From Candidatus Nanopelagicales bacterium (GTDB lineage: Bacteria; Actinomycetota; Actinomycetes; S36-B12; UBA10799), in contig JAOAUD010000174.1 in assembly GCA_030157755.1 (NCBI GenBank), forward strand, positions 1-35,336: a stretch of 35,336 nucleotides of DNA. Reading direction: 5' to 3'. The notes under the pieces were generated by a model. That model did not search any database and was not told the origin of the DNA. It saw only the letters and a program-made list of their open reading frames with translations. Numbering within the stretch: position 1 is the stretch's first letter; every line of letters begins with the position of its first letter. The translations under genes were made by a program, and so were the position numbers. This document shows positions 17,459-28,875 of this stretch, piece after piece.

Positions 17459-18943
17459 CTAGTAGCAGCCGGTGACGGTTGCCGCGAGTTTGTCGACGTT
17501 TCGACGAGTGGTCAACGGTGACACCTTCTGTGGCCGCGAGTTCACTAGGTAAGAGAACGCCTTCAGTCGCCCGTCCTTACCCACCGCGAGCCCTGAGAGT
17601 CCGATGGTGTCGAACAAAGTTCCGGTCTTGGCACGCAGCAGGCCGCGCGCACATTTGGTGGGGTTCGTAGTGAACCGCCCGGCGCCTGCGGAAAGCGTTC
17701 CTGAGATTCCGGCGAGCGGCATTCCTTGCCCCCAGTAGACCGGCGCTAGTTCGGGGTAGGTAGTGGCATCAGCGACCCGCTGCAAGATCGTGGTCAGCGC
17801 AACTGGCGTCAGCCGGTCATTTCGGCTCACTCCGCTGCCACTGGTCAGGGAGACCGATGACAAGGGGATGCCCAATGAACCTAGGACCTCAGTTGCGGCA
17901 CGCGAACTGTTCGTCCAGTTCGGCACGTAACCCTTCGCAACCGCAACATTGCGGAATAACATTTCAGCGATGTTGTTTTCGCTGACCTGAAGCATGTACT
18001 TGACCTGGTCGGCGAGCGTGCTCCCGGAGTAAGTGCCAAGTTGTTCGGCACCGGCTCCACTGGCGCGACCGGCGAAGGTGCCAGTAAGGCCGTATGACTT
18101 CAGCGCCGAACCAAAGTACCCAGCGGCATTCGCCGACGAATCCATGGAGTAGTCGCCGTCGATACCCAGCGGGCGCACCGGGCGGACAACCGTCGGTTCG
18201 TAGCCCCCACGCCAACCGGATGGTCGGCGTGGTGCGGGGTATAGGGAGTCATCGACGAAGACCGATACCGCCCGACGCGGGCCCGGACGCACAAGCTTGC
18301 ATGGCTTCTTCTTGGTGGACTTGACGCGCTTGCCTTTTCGGATGCACGTGGCTGGTCGGTAAGGCGCGGGCGTCGTCACATCGGGCAGCAGGTCAGGTCG
18401 GGAATTGATGACCGCCGCCGCGCTTTGCGCGAGCTTTGCCAGGCCCGTTCGCGACAGCGTGGCGTCGCCGCCACCGATGATGGCCACCTTTCCCTTGCCA
18501 AGTGACACGACCCGAGTGGTGAACGTCTTGTCGGGTCCCAGGGTCTTCAGCGCGCTGACTGCAGTCACGATCTTCATGTTGGAGGCTGGCAGTAGGCCGG
18601 TTGTTGAGCGCCGCGACCACAGTTCGGCGCCCGTGTCGATGTCGATGATCCGCCCTGCGTAGTTCGACCCCACGGCCTTGCGGAAGGCCTTCGTGATGGA
18701 TCGCGCCGGGACGAGCTGTGAGATTCGGGCATTGGCTGAGGCGGAATCGACGAGTGCCCTTTGGCTTGGCTGACTGACTACCGAACCGGTGCGCATCGCG
18801 GCTTCGCCGTTGGTGATTAGCCGCTGCGAGACGGAGGATTCGGGGTCCTTCGCGGCCATCGCGGCCGGAGCGCTCAGCGTTGTGGCCGCGACACAAACAG
18901 CAAGACCGGCGACCACGGGGAGGGAATAGCGACGCAAAGTCAT
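17459..18943 (-). CDS. dacB: D-alanyl-D-alanine carboxypeptidase/endopeptidase (PBP4, peptidase S13)
   Basis: SNMK (SxxK), SENN (SxN), AKTGTL (KTG) motifs; N-terminal signal peptide from ATG at 18943. Confidence 0.92.
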   Translation of the reverse strand: MTLRRYSLPVVAGLAVCVAATTLSAPAAMAAKDPESSVSQRLITNGEAAMRTGSVVSQPSQRALVDSASANARISQLVPARSITKAFRKAVGSNYAGRIIDIDTGAELWSRRSTTGLLPASNMKIVTAVSALKTLGPDKTFTTRVVSLGKGKVAIIGGGDATLSRTGLAKLAQSAAAVINSRPDLLPDVTTPAPYRPATCIRKGKRVKSTKKKPCKLVRPGPRRAVSVFVDDSLYPAPRRPSGWRGGYEPTVVRPVRPLGIDGDYSMDSSANAAGYFGSALKSYGLTGTFAGRASGAGAEQLGTYSGSTLADQVKYMLQVSENNIAEMLFRNVAVAKGYVPNWTNSSRAATEVLGSLGIPLSSVSLTSGSGVSRNDRLTPVALTTILQRVADATTYPELAPVYWGQGMPLAGISGTLSAGAGRFTTNPTKCARGLLRAKTGTLFDTIGLSGLAVGKDGRLKAFSYLVNSRPQKVSPLTTRRNVDKLAATVTGCY

Positions 18944-19102
18944 GCCTGGCACGTTAACTGCCCGAGTCCGCCGCAACGGGCATTCCGATTTCGGTTTGGT
19001 CAAATTTTCGACAAATACCTGTCATCTCGACGCGGATCGGCGCAAAGTGGTGACGTAACGTTGCCGATAGCCAATAGGGATGGATCTTGCCGGGAGGCTT
19101 GA

Positions 19103-20596
19103 ATGGGAACGACTGACACGACGCGGGCAGTGACGCCGCGCCGTCATCGCGCCCGAATCCTGCGGATTGTTGGCACTGCGATTCTTGCGTGTTCCGTTGG
19201 ACTTGTTGCGTTGCCTGCTGCCTCGCCTGCGGGTGCGGTTGTTCCGAGCTCGGGTGGTGTCCCGAAGCGGATGATGAGTGGCTGGCTGCCTTACTGGACG
19301 ACTGCTTCATCAGTGGATGCTTTTGTCGCAAATGCGGACCTATTCAATGACATCTCGCCGTTCTGGCACAACGCCGCCAAGAGCACATCGACTCCGTCGC
19401 GCGTCACGATCCAGAACAACTCGCTGAGTTCGGGGTCGCGGGCTTCAAATCTGGCGACGCTGCGGGGGCGGGGTGTCGCGATCCTGCCCTCCATTACAGA
19501 CGGCACGGGCGCTGGTCACCTGAGTTCGGTCATGAAGAGCACCACCAAACGAGCTGCCTTCGTATCCCAGATCGTGAATCTGGTGACCGCCAACGGCTAT
19601 GACGGTATTGACCTCGACTTCGAGAAGTTTGCTTTCAGCGATGGGCAGTCGACGTGGGACGCCACCCGTCCTGCATGGGTGGCATTTGTCGCCGCTCTCG
19701 GCTCGCAGCTGCACGCGCGCGGTAAACAACTCGCGGTGTCGGTGCCTCCAATGGGTGTGGCCGGCAACAACTACTGGGTGTACGACTGGGCTGGAATCGA
19801 GCCGTACATCGACAAGCTGCGCATCATGGCGTACGACTACTCGTGGAGTACTCCGGGACCGATTGGCGGCCCGCTGTCCTGGGTCGAGAAGGTTGCTGCG
19901 TACGCCGTCAGCGTCTTACCGCCATCAAAGGTCCAGCTTGGTACCCCGACTTATGGTCGTGACTGGGTAAAGGGAACGTCCGGTTCGGGTTGTCCCTCGA
20001 CGGCACAGAAGGTCTACGACTCCAAGAACATCGGGACAGCCATCAGTGGTGTTCCCGAAAGTAGTTGGAAACGCGACGGCGCATCCCAGGAGCGCTACTT
20101 CAACTACACGGTCACGTACGGCGCTTGCCGTGTCAGTCGCAGCGCTTGGTTGCCAGATGCCGCAACAGTCGACGCTCGCGCACGAATCGCCAGCAAGTAT
20201 GGGCTCAATGGAATTGCGACATGGACCATCGGCGGGGAGCAGTCGAGCCAGTGGGCGCCGCTTCGAGAGATCGCCCGGACATTGCCTTTCTCCGCGCCGG
20301 ATGGCCCGCGCGGCCAGGCAGTCAGCGTCAAGGTGTCGAAGAAGTCCGGGAAGAAGGGCCGCAAGGTCACGATCAAGGGCGGAGTCAGCCCTGCGCGCGC
20401 AGGCGTTCGAATCAAACTTCAGGTCAAAAAGAGCGGCAAGTGGAAGACCGTCAACACGGTCAAGACCGCAGGATCGGGTGGCTACAAGACCTCCGTGAAG
20501 CAGTCGGCTAAGCGCAGCGTGTACCGGATCAAGGTTGTCGGAACTGCGCGGTACCTCACGACGTACAGCGGGAGCTTCACGGTTCGGGCCAGCTAG
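19103..20596 (+). CDS. Secreted GH18-family glycoside hydrolase with Lys-rich C-terminal Ig-like module
   Basis: Signal peptide, MMSGWLPYWT, catalytic GYDGIDLDFEKF (DxxDxDxE), LRIMAYDYSW, LGTPTYGRDW. Confidence 0.9.
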   Translation: MGTTDTTRAVTPRRHRARILRIVGTAILACSVGLVALPAASPAGAVVPSSGGVPKRMMSGWLPYWTTASSVDAFVANADLFNDISPFWHNAAKSTSTPSRVTIQNNSLSSGSRASNLATLRGRGVAILPSITDGTGAGHLSSVMKSTTKRAAFVSQIVNLVTANGYDGIDLDFEKFAFSDGQSTWDATRPAWVAFVAALGSQLHARGKQLAVSVPPMGVAGNNYWVYDWAGIEPYIDKLRIMAYDYSWSTPGPIGGPLSWVEKVAAYAVSVLPPSKVQLGTPTYGRDWVKGTSGSGCPSTAQKVYDSKNIGTAISGVPESSWKRDGASQERYFNYTVTYGACRVSRSAWLPDAATVDARARIASKYGLNGIATWTIGGEQSSQWAPLREIARTLPFSAPDGPRGQAVSVKVSKKSGKKGRKVTIKGGVSPARAGVRIKLQVKKSGKWKTVNTVKTAGSGGYKTSVKQSAKRSVYRIKVVGTARYLTTYSGSFTVRAS

Positions 20597-20597
20597 C

Positions 20598-22394
20598 TCA
20601 ATCGGCGCCGAGTCCGTTTCCCGTCGGCGAAAGGCTCCCGGACGGCAATTCGAACCATCTCAGCGTCTCGAATCCCGCAGGGTCAAGCCCGAAGGCAGCG
20701 AGGTCGGCTTCAGTTGGTTCGGTTGGCCCAAGCGGTTGCGCGCCAAGGAGGATGGCTTGCGCGTTTGCAAGCTGGGTGCTGAGCAGAGCCTCGTCGCCGT
20801 GCTGGTCTCGATGGGGGTACTGCAAGTGCCCATCAGCGTCGTAGTGCGCGTCGTGCAGGTGCATAGGAATGCCACGTCGGGGTGATGAGTGTTGCCAGAT
20901 CCCCGTCACCGGATCGAACCGATATTGATCAAGGATGCGCCAGCCGTGGCTGGCGATCAAGGCGACAGCTCTCACGATGTAGTCGAAGACCGCTTCGGAA
21001 ATGAAGTAGTTGAAGTTGATTCGAGTCCATCCCGGTTTGATGCCCTCGCATCCGCGTGAGACTTCCCTTTCGAATTCGCGACTGCGTTCAATGTCGACGC
21101 CGAGCAATGCGTGCCCGTATGGCCCTGCGCATGAGCAACCGCCACGAGCCTGGATGCCGAAGAGGTCATTGAGCATCGCGACGACGGCGTTGTGGTGCAG
21201 GTACTTGCCAGTGGGAGTGCGGACGGTGAACGAGATGATCGAAAGTCGTTCTGCTTTCCTGTTGCCCAAGATGTCCATGTTGGGATGGCCGTCCCAGGCC
21301 GATAACGCACGCTGCAGATAGTCATCCTCGTGAGCGCGGATCGTGTCGACTCCGACTGCGGCCTTCAGTTGCATGACCAATCCGGCACGGATCGCTTCGA
21401 CGATCGCCGGTGTACCCGCTTCCTCACGGCGGATCGGGTCCTCGACGTACTGGTGATCGTCGGCGTTGACGTAGGTGACAGTTCCGCCTCCGACAACGTC
21501 GGGAACCCGATTGGTCAGTAGGTCGCGTCGGACAACTAGTACTCCTGGCGTTCCCGGGCCGCCGATGAACTTGTGTGGCGAGAGGAATACCGCATCCTTT
21601 GCCGCTTCGTGATCACCACCGGGGCGCATCTCGATTTCGACGTACGGTCCGGCGGCGGCAAAATCCCAGAACGCGAGCGCCCCATGGCTGTGGAGCAGGC
21701 GACTGATCCCGTTGGTGTCGCTAACGATCCCGGTGACGTTGCTAGCGGCGCTGAACGAGCCGATCTTCAGTGTTCGATCGCTGAATCGCTGGAGTTGTTC
21801 GCGCAGGGCTGCCTGATCAATATGGCCGTCAGCGTCCTCGGGAATCCGCACGACATCGCAGATCGATTCGCGCCAGGGCAATTCGTTGCTGTGGTGCTCA
21901 AACGGACCAATGAAGACAACTGGTCTCTCATTGCGCGGAATCTGTTCGGTGAACTGGTACCTGCTGTCTAGCTCGGCAGGGATGCGCAAGTTCATGATGC
22001 CGATGAGTCGATCGATTGCCCCGGTTGTGCCAGAACCCGCGAAGATCACTGCGTAGTCGTCGTCGGCATTGACGGCCTGGGCCACCAGCGCGCGCGCGTC
22101 CTCACGAAAGATCGTGGTCTGAAGGCCTGTGCCACTGCTTTCCGTGTGGGTGTTCGCGTACTGCGGCAATACTTCGGTACGGATGAAGTCTTCGATGAAG
22201 CCGATCGCACGGCCACTCGCCGTGTAGTCGGCGTAGGTCACGCGGGTCAGACCGAATGGCCCATCCACAAGTTGGTCATCGCCGATCACAGATTGTCGGA
22301 TCTGATCGAGTAGCGGTGGTTCAGGGAGATCTTCGCTGCGCGGGGGCACCTGGATCCGCCACTTAATGTCACTCGGCGAGGATTCTGAGTTCAC
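20598..22394 (-). CDS. Class V aminotransferase-fold PLP-dependent enzyme (cysteine desulfurase-like, 598 aa)
   Basis: [51 protein letters not shown] (PLP lysine), [16 protein letters not shown]. Confidence 0.88.
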   Translation of the reverse strand: MNSESSPSDIKWRIQVPPRSEDLPEPPLLDQIRQSVIGDDQLVDGPFGLTRVTYADYTASGRAIGFIEDFIRTEVLPQYANTHTESSGTGLQTTIFREDARALVAQAVNADDDYAVIFAGSGTTGAIDRLIGIMNLRIPAELDSRYQFTEQIPRNERPVVFIGPFEHHSNELPWRESICDVVRIPEDADGHIDQAALREQLQRFSDRTLKIGSFSAASNVTGIVSDTNGISRLLHSHGALAFWDFAAAGPYVEIEMRPGGDHEAAKDAVFLSPHKFIGGPGTPGVLVVRRDLLTNRVPDVVGGGTVTYVNADDHQYVEDPIRREEAGTPAIVEAIRAGLVMQLKAAVGVDTIRAHEDDYLQRALSAWDGHPNMDILGNRKAERLSIISFTVRTPTGKYLHHNAVVAMLNDLFGIQARGGCSCAGPYGHALLGVDIERSREFEREVSRGCEGIKPGWTRINFNYFISEAVFDYIVRAVALIASHGWRILDQYRFDPVTGIWQHSSPRRGIPMHLHDAHYDADGHLQYPHRDQHGDEALLSTQLANAQAILLGAQPLGPTEPTEADLAAFGLDPAGFETLRWFELPSGSLSPTGNGLGAD

Positions 22395-22447
22395 AGGTCC
22401 ACACTACGCAACCCGTGGATCCCCCAGAGTGTGGAATTATCGGCTAC

Positions 22448-22738
22448 GTGACTGCGGCCCCGTTCGAAATTGCTGAACCGTTGACCGAGGAGGTCACCGA
22501 GACAGACAAACCATGGGCCTGCATTGTGTGGGACGACCCGGTAAATCTGATGTCCTACGTCACCTATGTATTCATGACGTACTTCCACTACTCAAAAGAA
22601 AAGTCACAGCAACTGATGCTGAAGGTCCACAACGAAGGCAAGACCGCCGTCAATTCTGGAACGTTGGAAGAGATGGAGCGGGATGTGGCGGCGATGCATT
22701 CGTACGGACTGTGGGCAACCATGGAACGAGATAGCTAG
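22448..22738 (+). CDS. clpS: ATP-dependent Clp protease adaptor ClpS
   Basis: [52 protein letters not shown] at 22448. Confidence 0.95.
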   Translation: MTAAPFEIAEPLTEEVTETDKPWACIVWDDPVNLMSYVTYVFMTYFHYSKEKSQQLMLKVHNEGKTAVNSGTLEEMERDVAAMHSYGLWATMERDS

Positions 22739-23313
22739 TGGCGCATGCATTCCAGCGGGTCGGCGACCGCTTGACGACTCAACTCGAACCAGTCGAACAG
22801 ATGCTGCTGGGTCAATTGATCGACGAACTCTCGGATGTCCTGCGCCGCCCTGAGGATGCCGACAGTCCAGCGATTGATCCGCTAGCCAAGGAGCTTGGGC
22901 TCGAGGGGCTGACCGGTGTTGCTCCGGAGCCGCCAGACAATCCCGTGGCTAGGCGGCTGTTGCCTGATGGTTACCTGGACGACCCCATTGCGGCGACGGA
23001 GTTTCGTCGTTACACCGACGACTCGTTGCGAGCCTCGAAGTTGGCTGATGCAGAAGTAATGAAGGCGGGCCTGGAAGCAGCTGCTGACGATCCGAACGGG
23101 CAGATTGAGATCGAACTTGTCGAGGCCGACCACTGGGTACGCGCGATGAATGATCTGCGACTGGCTCTCGGCGTCGAACTCGGAATCACCAACGAGTCAC
23201 AGGGGCAGCCCGATCCGTCGCAGTTGGACGAACAGATGTCTGGTCGGGCGATGCTCTACGACTTCTTGACCTGGTGGCAAGACGGCCTCGTCATCGCACT
23301 CATGGGGGAGTAG
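22738..23313 (+). CDS. DUF2017 family protein
   Basis: VEQMLLGQLIDELSDVLRR...RLLPDGYLDDPIAATEFRRYTDDSLR; overlaps the clpS stop (TAGTG), the usual clpS neighbour in Actinobacteria. Confidence 0.88.
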   Translation: MAHAFQRVGDRLTTQLEPVEQMLLGQLIDELSDVLRRPEDADSPAIDPLAKELGLEGLTGVAPEPPDNPVARRLLPDGYLDDPIAATEFRRYTDDSLRASKLADAEVMKAGLEAAADDPNGQIEIELVEADHWVRAMNDLRLALGVELGITNESQGQPDPSQLDEQMSGRAMLYDFLTWWQDGLVIALMGE

Positions 23314-23417
23314 CGCCGACCGAGGCGGTTCAGCGAATGCAATAACCGTGTTGGTCAGGCTATGTTGCTGGCGAAGTCTGATCTTTCCCGTCGAGCGCGG
23401 GCAGGCACAGACATTTT

Positions 23418-23441
23418 CAGGTTTGTGGGCCCACCAACCTG
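23418..23441. promoter_or_regulatory. 24-bp near-perfect palindrome upstream of the lipoprotein gene
   Basis: CAGGTTTGTGGG|CCCACCAACCTG, 12-bp arms with one mismatch and no spacer, 30 bp before the ATG at 23471. Confidence 0.5.
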
Positions 23442-23470
23442 TTACGCGAAACAGCGAAGGATTTCCACAC

Positions 23471-23995
23471 ATGACTAGTGAACTCTTGAGCAAGAAGCTC
23501 CTGGTTGCGACTGCATTGGGTTCAGGATTTGCCCTGGCACTGGCCGGATGTAGCAGCAGCGGATCGTCGACACCGTCTGCGTCCCCCACTTCCGCCGCTC
23601 CCACATCCGCTGCTCCGGCCCCTGCGCCGGCTAGCGCTGTTCCTGGACCGCCAGCGGGTTCGACCGAGACACAGGCTCCCAAGCCCGTCGCAAGCGGCGC
23701 CACCTACACGCAGTACAAGACCGCGCAAGCACCGACTGCCGTGACTGGTTACTACAACTCGTCGCTTAAGACGGCTGGCTACACCATCACCAACAGCGGC
23801 AGCGGCGGTGGCGGCTGGGGTCAGTACGGCGGCTCCGGCGCAACCGTTGGTGGCAACAACGGCACCACCTTCGTTGAGGTGAATGCCGGTGGTTCGAAGC
23901 AGGGATCCACCTACTTCGAGGTCTGTACCGGCCCATCTGCGGCAGCAGTCAACAACTGCCAGAGCGGAAACCACGGGCAGAGCAGCAGCAGTTAG
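23471..23995 (+). CDS. Secreted lipoprotein with Pro/Ala/Ser linker and small C-terminal domain
   Basis: MTSELLSKKLLVATALGSGFALALAGCSSSGSS lipobox LAGC; C-terminal SGATYTQYKTAQAPTAVTGYYNSSLKTAGYTITNSG; ATG at 23471. Confidence 0.87.
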   Translation: MTSELLSKKLLVATALGSGFALALAGCSSSGSSTPSASPTSAAPTSAAPAPAPASAVPGPPAGSTETQAPKPVASGATYTQYKTAQAPTAVTGYYNSSLKTAGYTITNSGSGGGGWGQYGGSGATVGGNNGTTFVEVNAGGSKQGSTYFEVCTGPSAAAVNNCQSGNHGQSSSS

Positions 23996-24022
23996 CAGTG
24001 CCCAACAGCTAATCTTCAAGCT

Positions 24023-25033
24023 GTGAGCAACCTGAACGCGGGATCGGCCAGTTCGCTGTCATGGCGAGCTGGCCGATCTGCGTCTAGCCCTGGTTTTGCG
24101 CCTGCTCCCAAGTTCGAACTCACGGAATCGTCCTTCGAGGCGATGGGCTGCGATTGCCAAATCCTGGTGGTAGGCGGACCGCCCGGTCTCCTCGAATTCG
24201 GCGAGCAGCGGGTACGTGAGCTTGAAACCGCGTGGACGCGATTCGATGACAGCAGCGAACTTTCGGCGTTCAACCGACGTGCTGGTCACTGGACTTCGGT
24301 ATCCGAGGAACTGAGCCTTCTGCTCTGGCGTGGTCTCGCCGGGTACCGAATGTCGGATGGCATCTTCAACCCGTTCATGGGCACTCAGATTCGAGGCGTC
24401 GGCTATGACCGGGATTTTTCGGAACTCGACATTGCTTCGGGTTCGACCCCTATCGAAGCGACCGATACCTCGGGGCCAAGCACATCGGTGAACCCGACGA
24501 CCCCAATGCAGTTCATGCGCCACCGGCGACTGGCGATGCTGGCTCCCGGTTTGGAGTTCGACAGTGGCGGGATTGGCAAAGGCCTGGGCGCCGACGTTGT
24601 AGCTTCGGACCTGCTTCGAGCTGGAGCTGCCGGGGCGATGGTGAGTCTCGGTGGAGACGTCTCGGTTGCGGGGCTATGGCCCGACGAGGGTTGGCGGATC
24701 GGGATTGATGACCCAACGGGCAGGAATGACCAGCCAATGAATGTCGTGCTGCGTGACGGTGCGGTCTGTTCCAGTGGGACCTTGAAGCGGCGGTGGCGCA
24801 ACGAGGGTGGAACTGTTGCGCATCACATCCTTGATCCCTCGACGGGACGATCACTGACGCGAAGCGACGTCGTCGCAGCTAGCGCGATCGCACCCAGCGG
24901 GTGGCGTGCGGAAGTCCTCACCAAGATCGCTGTCGTCGGCGGCACCCAAGTTGCCCGCGATGTCGTCGCCCGCCAAAGCGGAATTGCACTGCTGGTGTGG
25001 GACCGGTCCGGGACGGTTTCGACAATCCAATAA
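24023..25033 (+). CDS. apbE: ApbE-family FAD:protein FMN transferase
   Basis: FEAMGCDCQILVVGG, FDSGGIGKGLGADVVASDLL, MVSLGGDVSVAG, HHILDPSTGRSLTRSDVVAASAIAPSGWRAEVLTK; GTG start. Confidence 0.9.
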   Translation: MSNLNAGSASSLSWRAGRSASSPGFAPAPKFELTESSFEAMGCDCQILVVGGPPGLLEFGEQRVRELETAWTRFDDSSELSAFNRRAGHWTSVSEELSLLLWRGLAGYRMSDGIFNPFMGTQIRGVGYDRDFSELDIASGSTPIEATDTSGPSTSVNPTTPMQFMRHRRLAMLAPGLEFDSGGIGKGLGADVVASDLLRAGAAGAMVSLGGDVSVAGLWPDEGWRIGIDDPTGRNDQPMNVVLRDGAVCSSGTLKRRWRNEGGTVAHHILDPSTGRSLTRSDVVAASAIAPSGWRAEVLTKIAVVGGTQVARDVVARQSGIALLVWDRSGTVSTIQ

Positions 25034-25042
25034 GGTCATCAC

Positions 25043-25471
25043 ATGCTCGAGATCAGCCAAGAGTTAGTCGATCAAATCGTTGCCCACGCACGCCGTGATC
25101 ATCCTGACGAGGCGTGCGGCGTTATCGCTGGGCCGATCGACAGCGACAAGCCCGTTCGCTTCATTCCGATGGTCAACGCTGCGCGCTCGCCAACGTTCTA
25201 TGAGTTCGACTCACTGGATCTGCTGAGGCTCTATCGCGAACTAGCCGCCAACGATGAAGATCCGGTCGTGATCTACCACTCTCATACGGCAACCGAGGCA
25301 TATCCGTCGAGGACCGATGTGTCGTACGCATCCGAGCCGAATGCTCATTACGTGCTCGTCAGTACCCGAGAAACCGGAACGCAGGAGGGGCCTTTTGAGT
25401 TCCGTTCCTACCGGATTGTCGATGGTGAGGTCACCGAGGAAGAAGTTCGGATCGGCTCCGGCTCGGCGTAG
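25043..25471 (+). CDS. mec: CysO-cysteine peptidase, JAMM/MPN+ metalloprotease
   Basis: HPDEACGVIAG, VIYHSHTATEAYPSRTDVSYA (HxHx7Sx2D JAMM motif); followed by cysO and cysM. Confidence 0.93.
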   Translation: MLEISQELVDQIVAHARRDHPDEACGVIAGPIDSDKPVRFIPMVNAARSPTFYEFDSLDLLRLYRELAANDEDPVVIYHSHTATEAYPSRTDVSYASEPNAHYVLVSTRETGTQEGPFEFRSYRIVDGEVTEEEVRIGSGSA

Positions 25472-25498
25472 CAGCACGCTTACCCGTAGGGTATTCCC

Positions 25499-26753
<1,255 letters not shown>

Positions 26754-26787
26754 CTTCGGCTTGGGTTGTCCCTGTCAGGTCGCGGCG

Positions 26788-27210
26788 CTACTGGAGTTGG
26801 AACCACCGCTTCGATGCGCCGGTGTTGTTCAGTCCCAAGATCACCAGGTTCAGGAAGAACGCCGTCCACCCGTTGCCGGTGGGCAGTTGGAACAGTGCAA
26901 ACACCACGTTGATTATCGCGAGGATGTTGACCAGCATCCATGACTGCGGGTCGCCCGCCAGCATGCCGCGGCCGATCCACACGTAGATCATTCCGAGGAT
27001 GAATGACAACACCGCTGTGAGCACCCAGTACCAGTCGCTCACCGGTTGGGAAAACAGCTCCTGCGCTTCACCAGGTCGGATCGCCAGGATGATCGCAATG
27101 AGGGCGGTGAGGAACTGGACGATGGCGCCAACGAAGACCAAGATCGCTACGGCCAAGACGGCGCCGGGTCGCTTCTGCATTCCGAACTGTTCAGGTGAGA
27201 GATCGCTCAT
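26788..27210 (-). CDS. Small integral membrane protein
   Basis: Four hydrophobic segments (VLAVAILVFVGAIVQFLTALIAIILAI, WVLTAVLSFILGMIYVWIGRGML, MLVNILAIINVVFALF, AFFLNLVILGL); ATG at 27210. Confidence 0.78.
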   Translation of the reverse strand: MSDLSPEQFGMQKRPGAVLAVAILVFVGAIVQFLTALIAIILAIRPGEAQELFSQPVSDWYWVLTAVLSFILGMIYVWIGRGMLAGDPQSWMLVNILAIINVVFALFQLPTGNGWTAFFLNLVILGLNNTGASKRWFQLQ

Positions 27211-27272
27211 AGTCGCACCGTAGCGGCCAATGCATGTCGATGAAATGACCGACAAGCACGTACTCTGTAGAA

Positions 27273-28079
27273 ATGGCGGACGCACCGATTGGAATCTTCG
27301 ATTCCGGAGTTGGTGGCCTCACTGTGGCCCGTGCGATTCTTGATCAATTACCCGACGAACCCATCATCTATGTCGGGGATACCCGCAACGGTCCCTATGG
27401 TCCACAGCCGCTCGCAGAGGTTCGCAAGTACGCGCTAGCGGTAATGGATCACTTGGTCGATCGGGGCGTGAAGTTGCTCGTTATCGCGTGTAACTCGGCC
27501 AGCGCTGCGGTTCTTCGCGATGCACGTGAGCGGTATGACGTCCCTGTCGTTGAGGTAATCCATCCGGCTGTGCGCCGGGCGGTGCACGCGACCCGCAACA
27601 ATCGGGTCGGCGTCATCGGGACACAAGCGACCGTCACTTCTGGCGCGTACGCGGATGCATTCGCAGCCAATCCACGACTCACCGTGATCCAGCAGGCCTG
27701 CCCGCTGTTCGTCGAGTACGTCGAGCGAGGGGTAACGGGTGGTCCGGAATTGGTCGCCGTTGCCCAGGAATACCTCAAGCCCGTGATGGCCGAGGATGTC
27801 GACACTTTGGTCTTGGGTTGCACGCACTACCCCGTGCTCACTGCGCTGATTCAGCACGTGGTCGGCGACGATGTGACCCTGGTATCCAGCGCTGAGGAGA
27901 CAGCCAAGGACGTGTACTCAACGCTGACAACCGCAGACCTGCTGCGTCCCGACGGTCTTCCTGCACCGGAGCACGTGTTCCTCGCGACAGGTGATCCATT
28001 GGAGTTCGCCGAACTTGGCCGACGCTTCCTCGGCCCCGAGGTGCGCAGCGTCCGCCAGGCAGAAGGGTTCGACTGGTGA
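27273..28079 (+). CDS. murI: Glutamate racemase
   Basis: [37 protein letters not shown]. Confidence 0.97.
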   Translation: MADAPIGIFDSGVGGLTVARAILDQLPDEPIIYVGDTRNGPYGPQPLAEVRKYALAVMDHLVDRGVKLLVIACNSASAAVLRDARERYDVPVVEVIHPAVRRAVHATRNNRVGVIGTQATVTSGAYADAFAANPRLTVIQQACPLFVEYVERGVTGGPELVAVAQEYLKPVMAEDVDTLVLGCTHYPVLTALIQHVVGDDVTLVSSAEETAKDVYSTLTTADLLRPDGLPAPEHVFLATGDPLEFAELGRRFLGPEVRSVRQAEGFDW

Positions 28080-28825
28080 AGCTCACGGTTGTTGGATGTT
28101 CTGGGTCATTCCCAGGTCCCGAGTCCGCTGCATCCTGTTACCTGCTGGAACACGACGGCTACGCGATGTTGCTCGATCTCGGAAACGGCGCGATTGGCCC
28201 GCTTGCGAACTACATCAATATCGATGACATCAATGCGGTCCTGCTCTCGCACCTTCACATCGACCATTGCGCGGATATCGGCCCGCTCTATGTAAGCCGC
28301 CGGTACCACCCAGCGGGTATGCGCGATCGAATTCCGGTGCTTGGTCCCGAGGGCATCGAAGCGCGAATCATCAACCTTTACGGCTGCGGCGACAGCCCCG
28401 AGCCCCTGCACTCCGTCATCGACTTCGTCGAGTTCTCAGCCACGCCATTGGAGTTCGGCCCGTTCTCGGTCGAGGCGCAGTTGGTGGTTCACCCGGTTTC
28501 CGCGTACGCGCTGCGTGTGACGGCAGGTGGGCGGACGCTGGTGTACTCCGGAGACACAGCGCCTTGCGATGAGTTGGTGCAGATCAGTCGCGGAGCTGAC
28601 CTCGCGCTATTCGAAGCCTCCTACCTCGAGAAGAACGACAATCCACCGCTGCTTCATCTCACGGGTGCAGACGCGGCGAAGGCGGCGACGCAGGCCGGGG
28701 TGCAGCGCCTGGTGCTCACTCATCTCGTTCCGTGGAACGACCTCGACGAGGTCAGGGCCGACGCGGCCGAGTTCTTCGATGGTGACCTGATCATGGCGCG
28801 GCCCGGCCTCACGCTTACGGTGTAG
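28076..28825 (+). CDS. MBL-fold hydrolase, Rv1339-like
   Basis: [26 protein letters not shown] (HxHxDH), [22 protein letters not shown] start overlaps the murI stop. Confidence 0.92.
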   Translation: MKLTVVGCSGSFPGPESAASCYLLEHDGYAMLLDLGNGAIGPLANYINIDDINAVLLSHLHIDHCADIGPLYVSRRYHPAGMRDRIPVLGPEGIEARIINLYGCGDSPEPLHSVIDFVEFSATPLEFGPFSVEAQLVVHPVSAYALRVTAGGRTLVYSGDTAPCDELVQISRGADLALFEASYLEKNDNPPLLHLTGADAAKAATQAGVQRLVLTHLVPWNDLDEVRADAAEFFDGDLIMARPGLTLTV

Positions 28826-28875
28826 CTCAGAACAATCGCACGAACCCCTATTCGCTTTGCGCTTTGAGGAGACCC

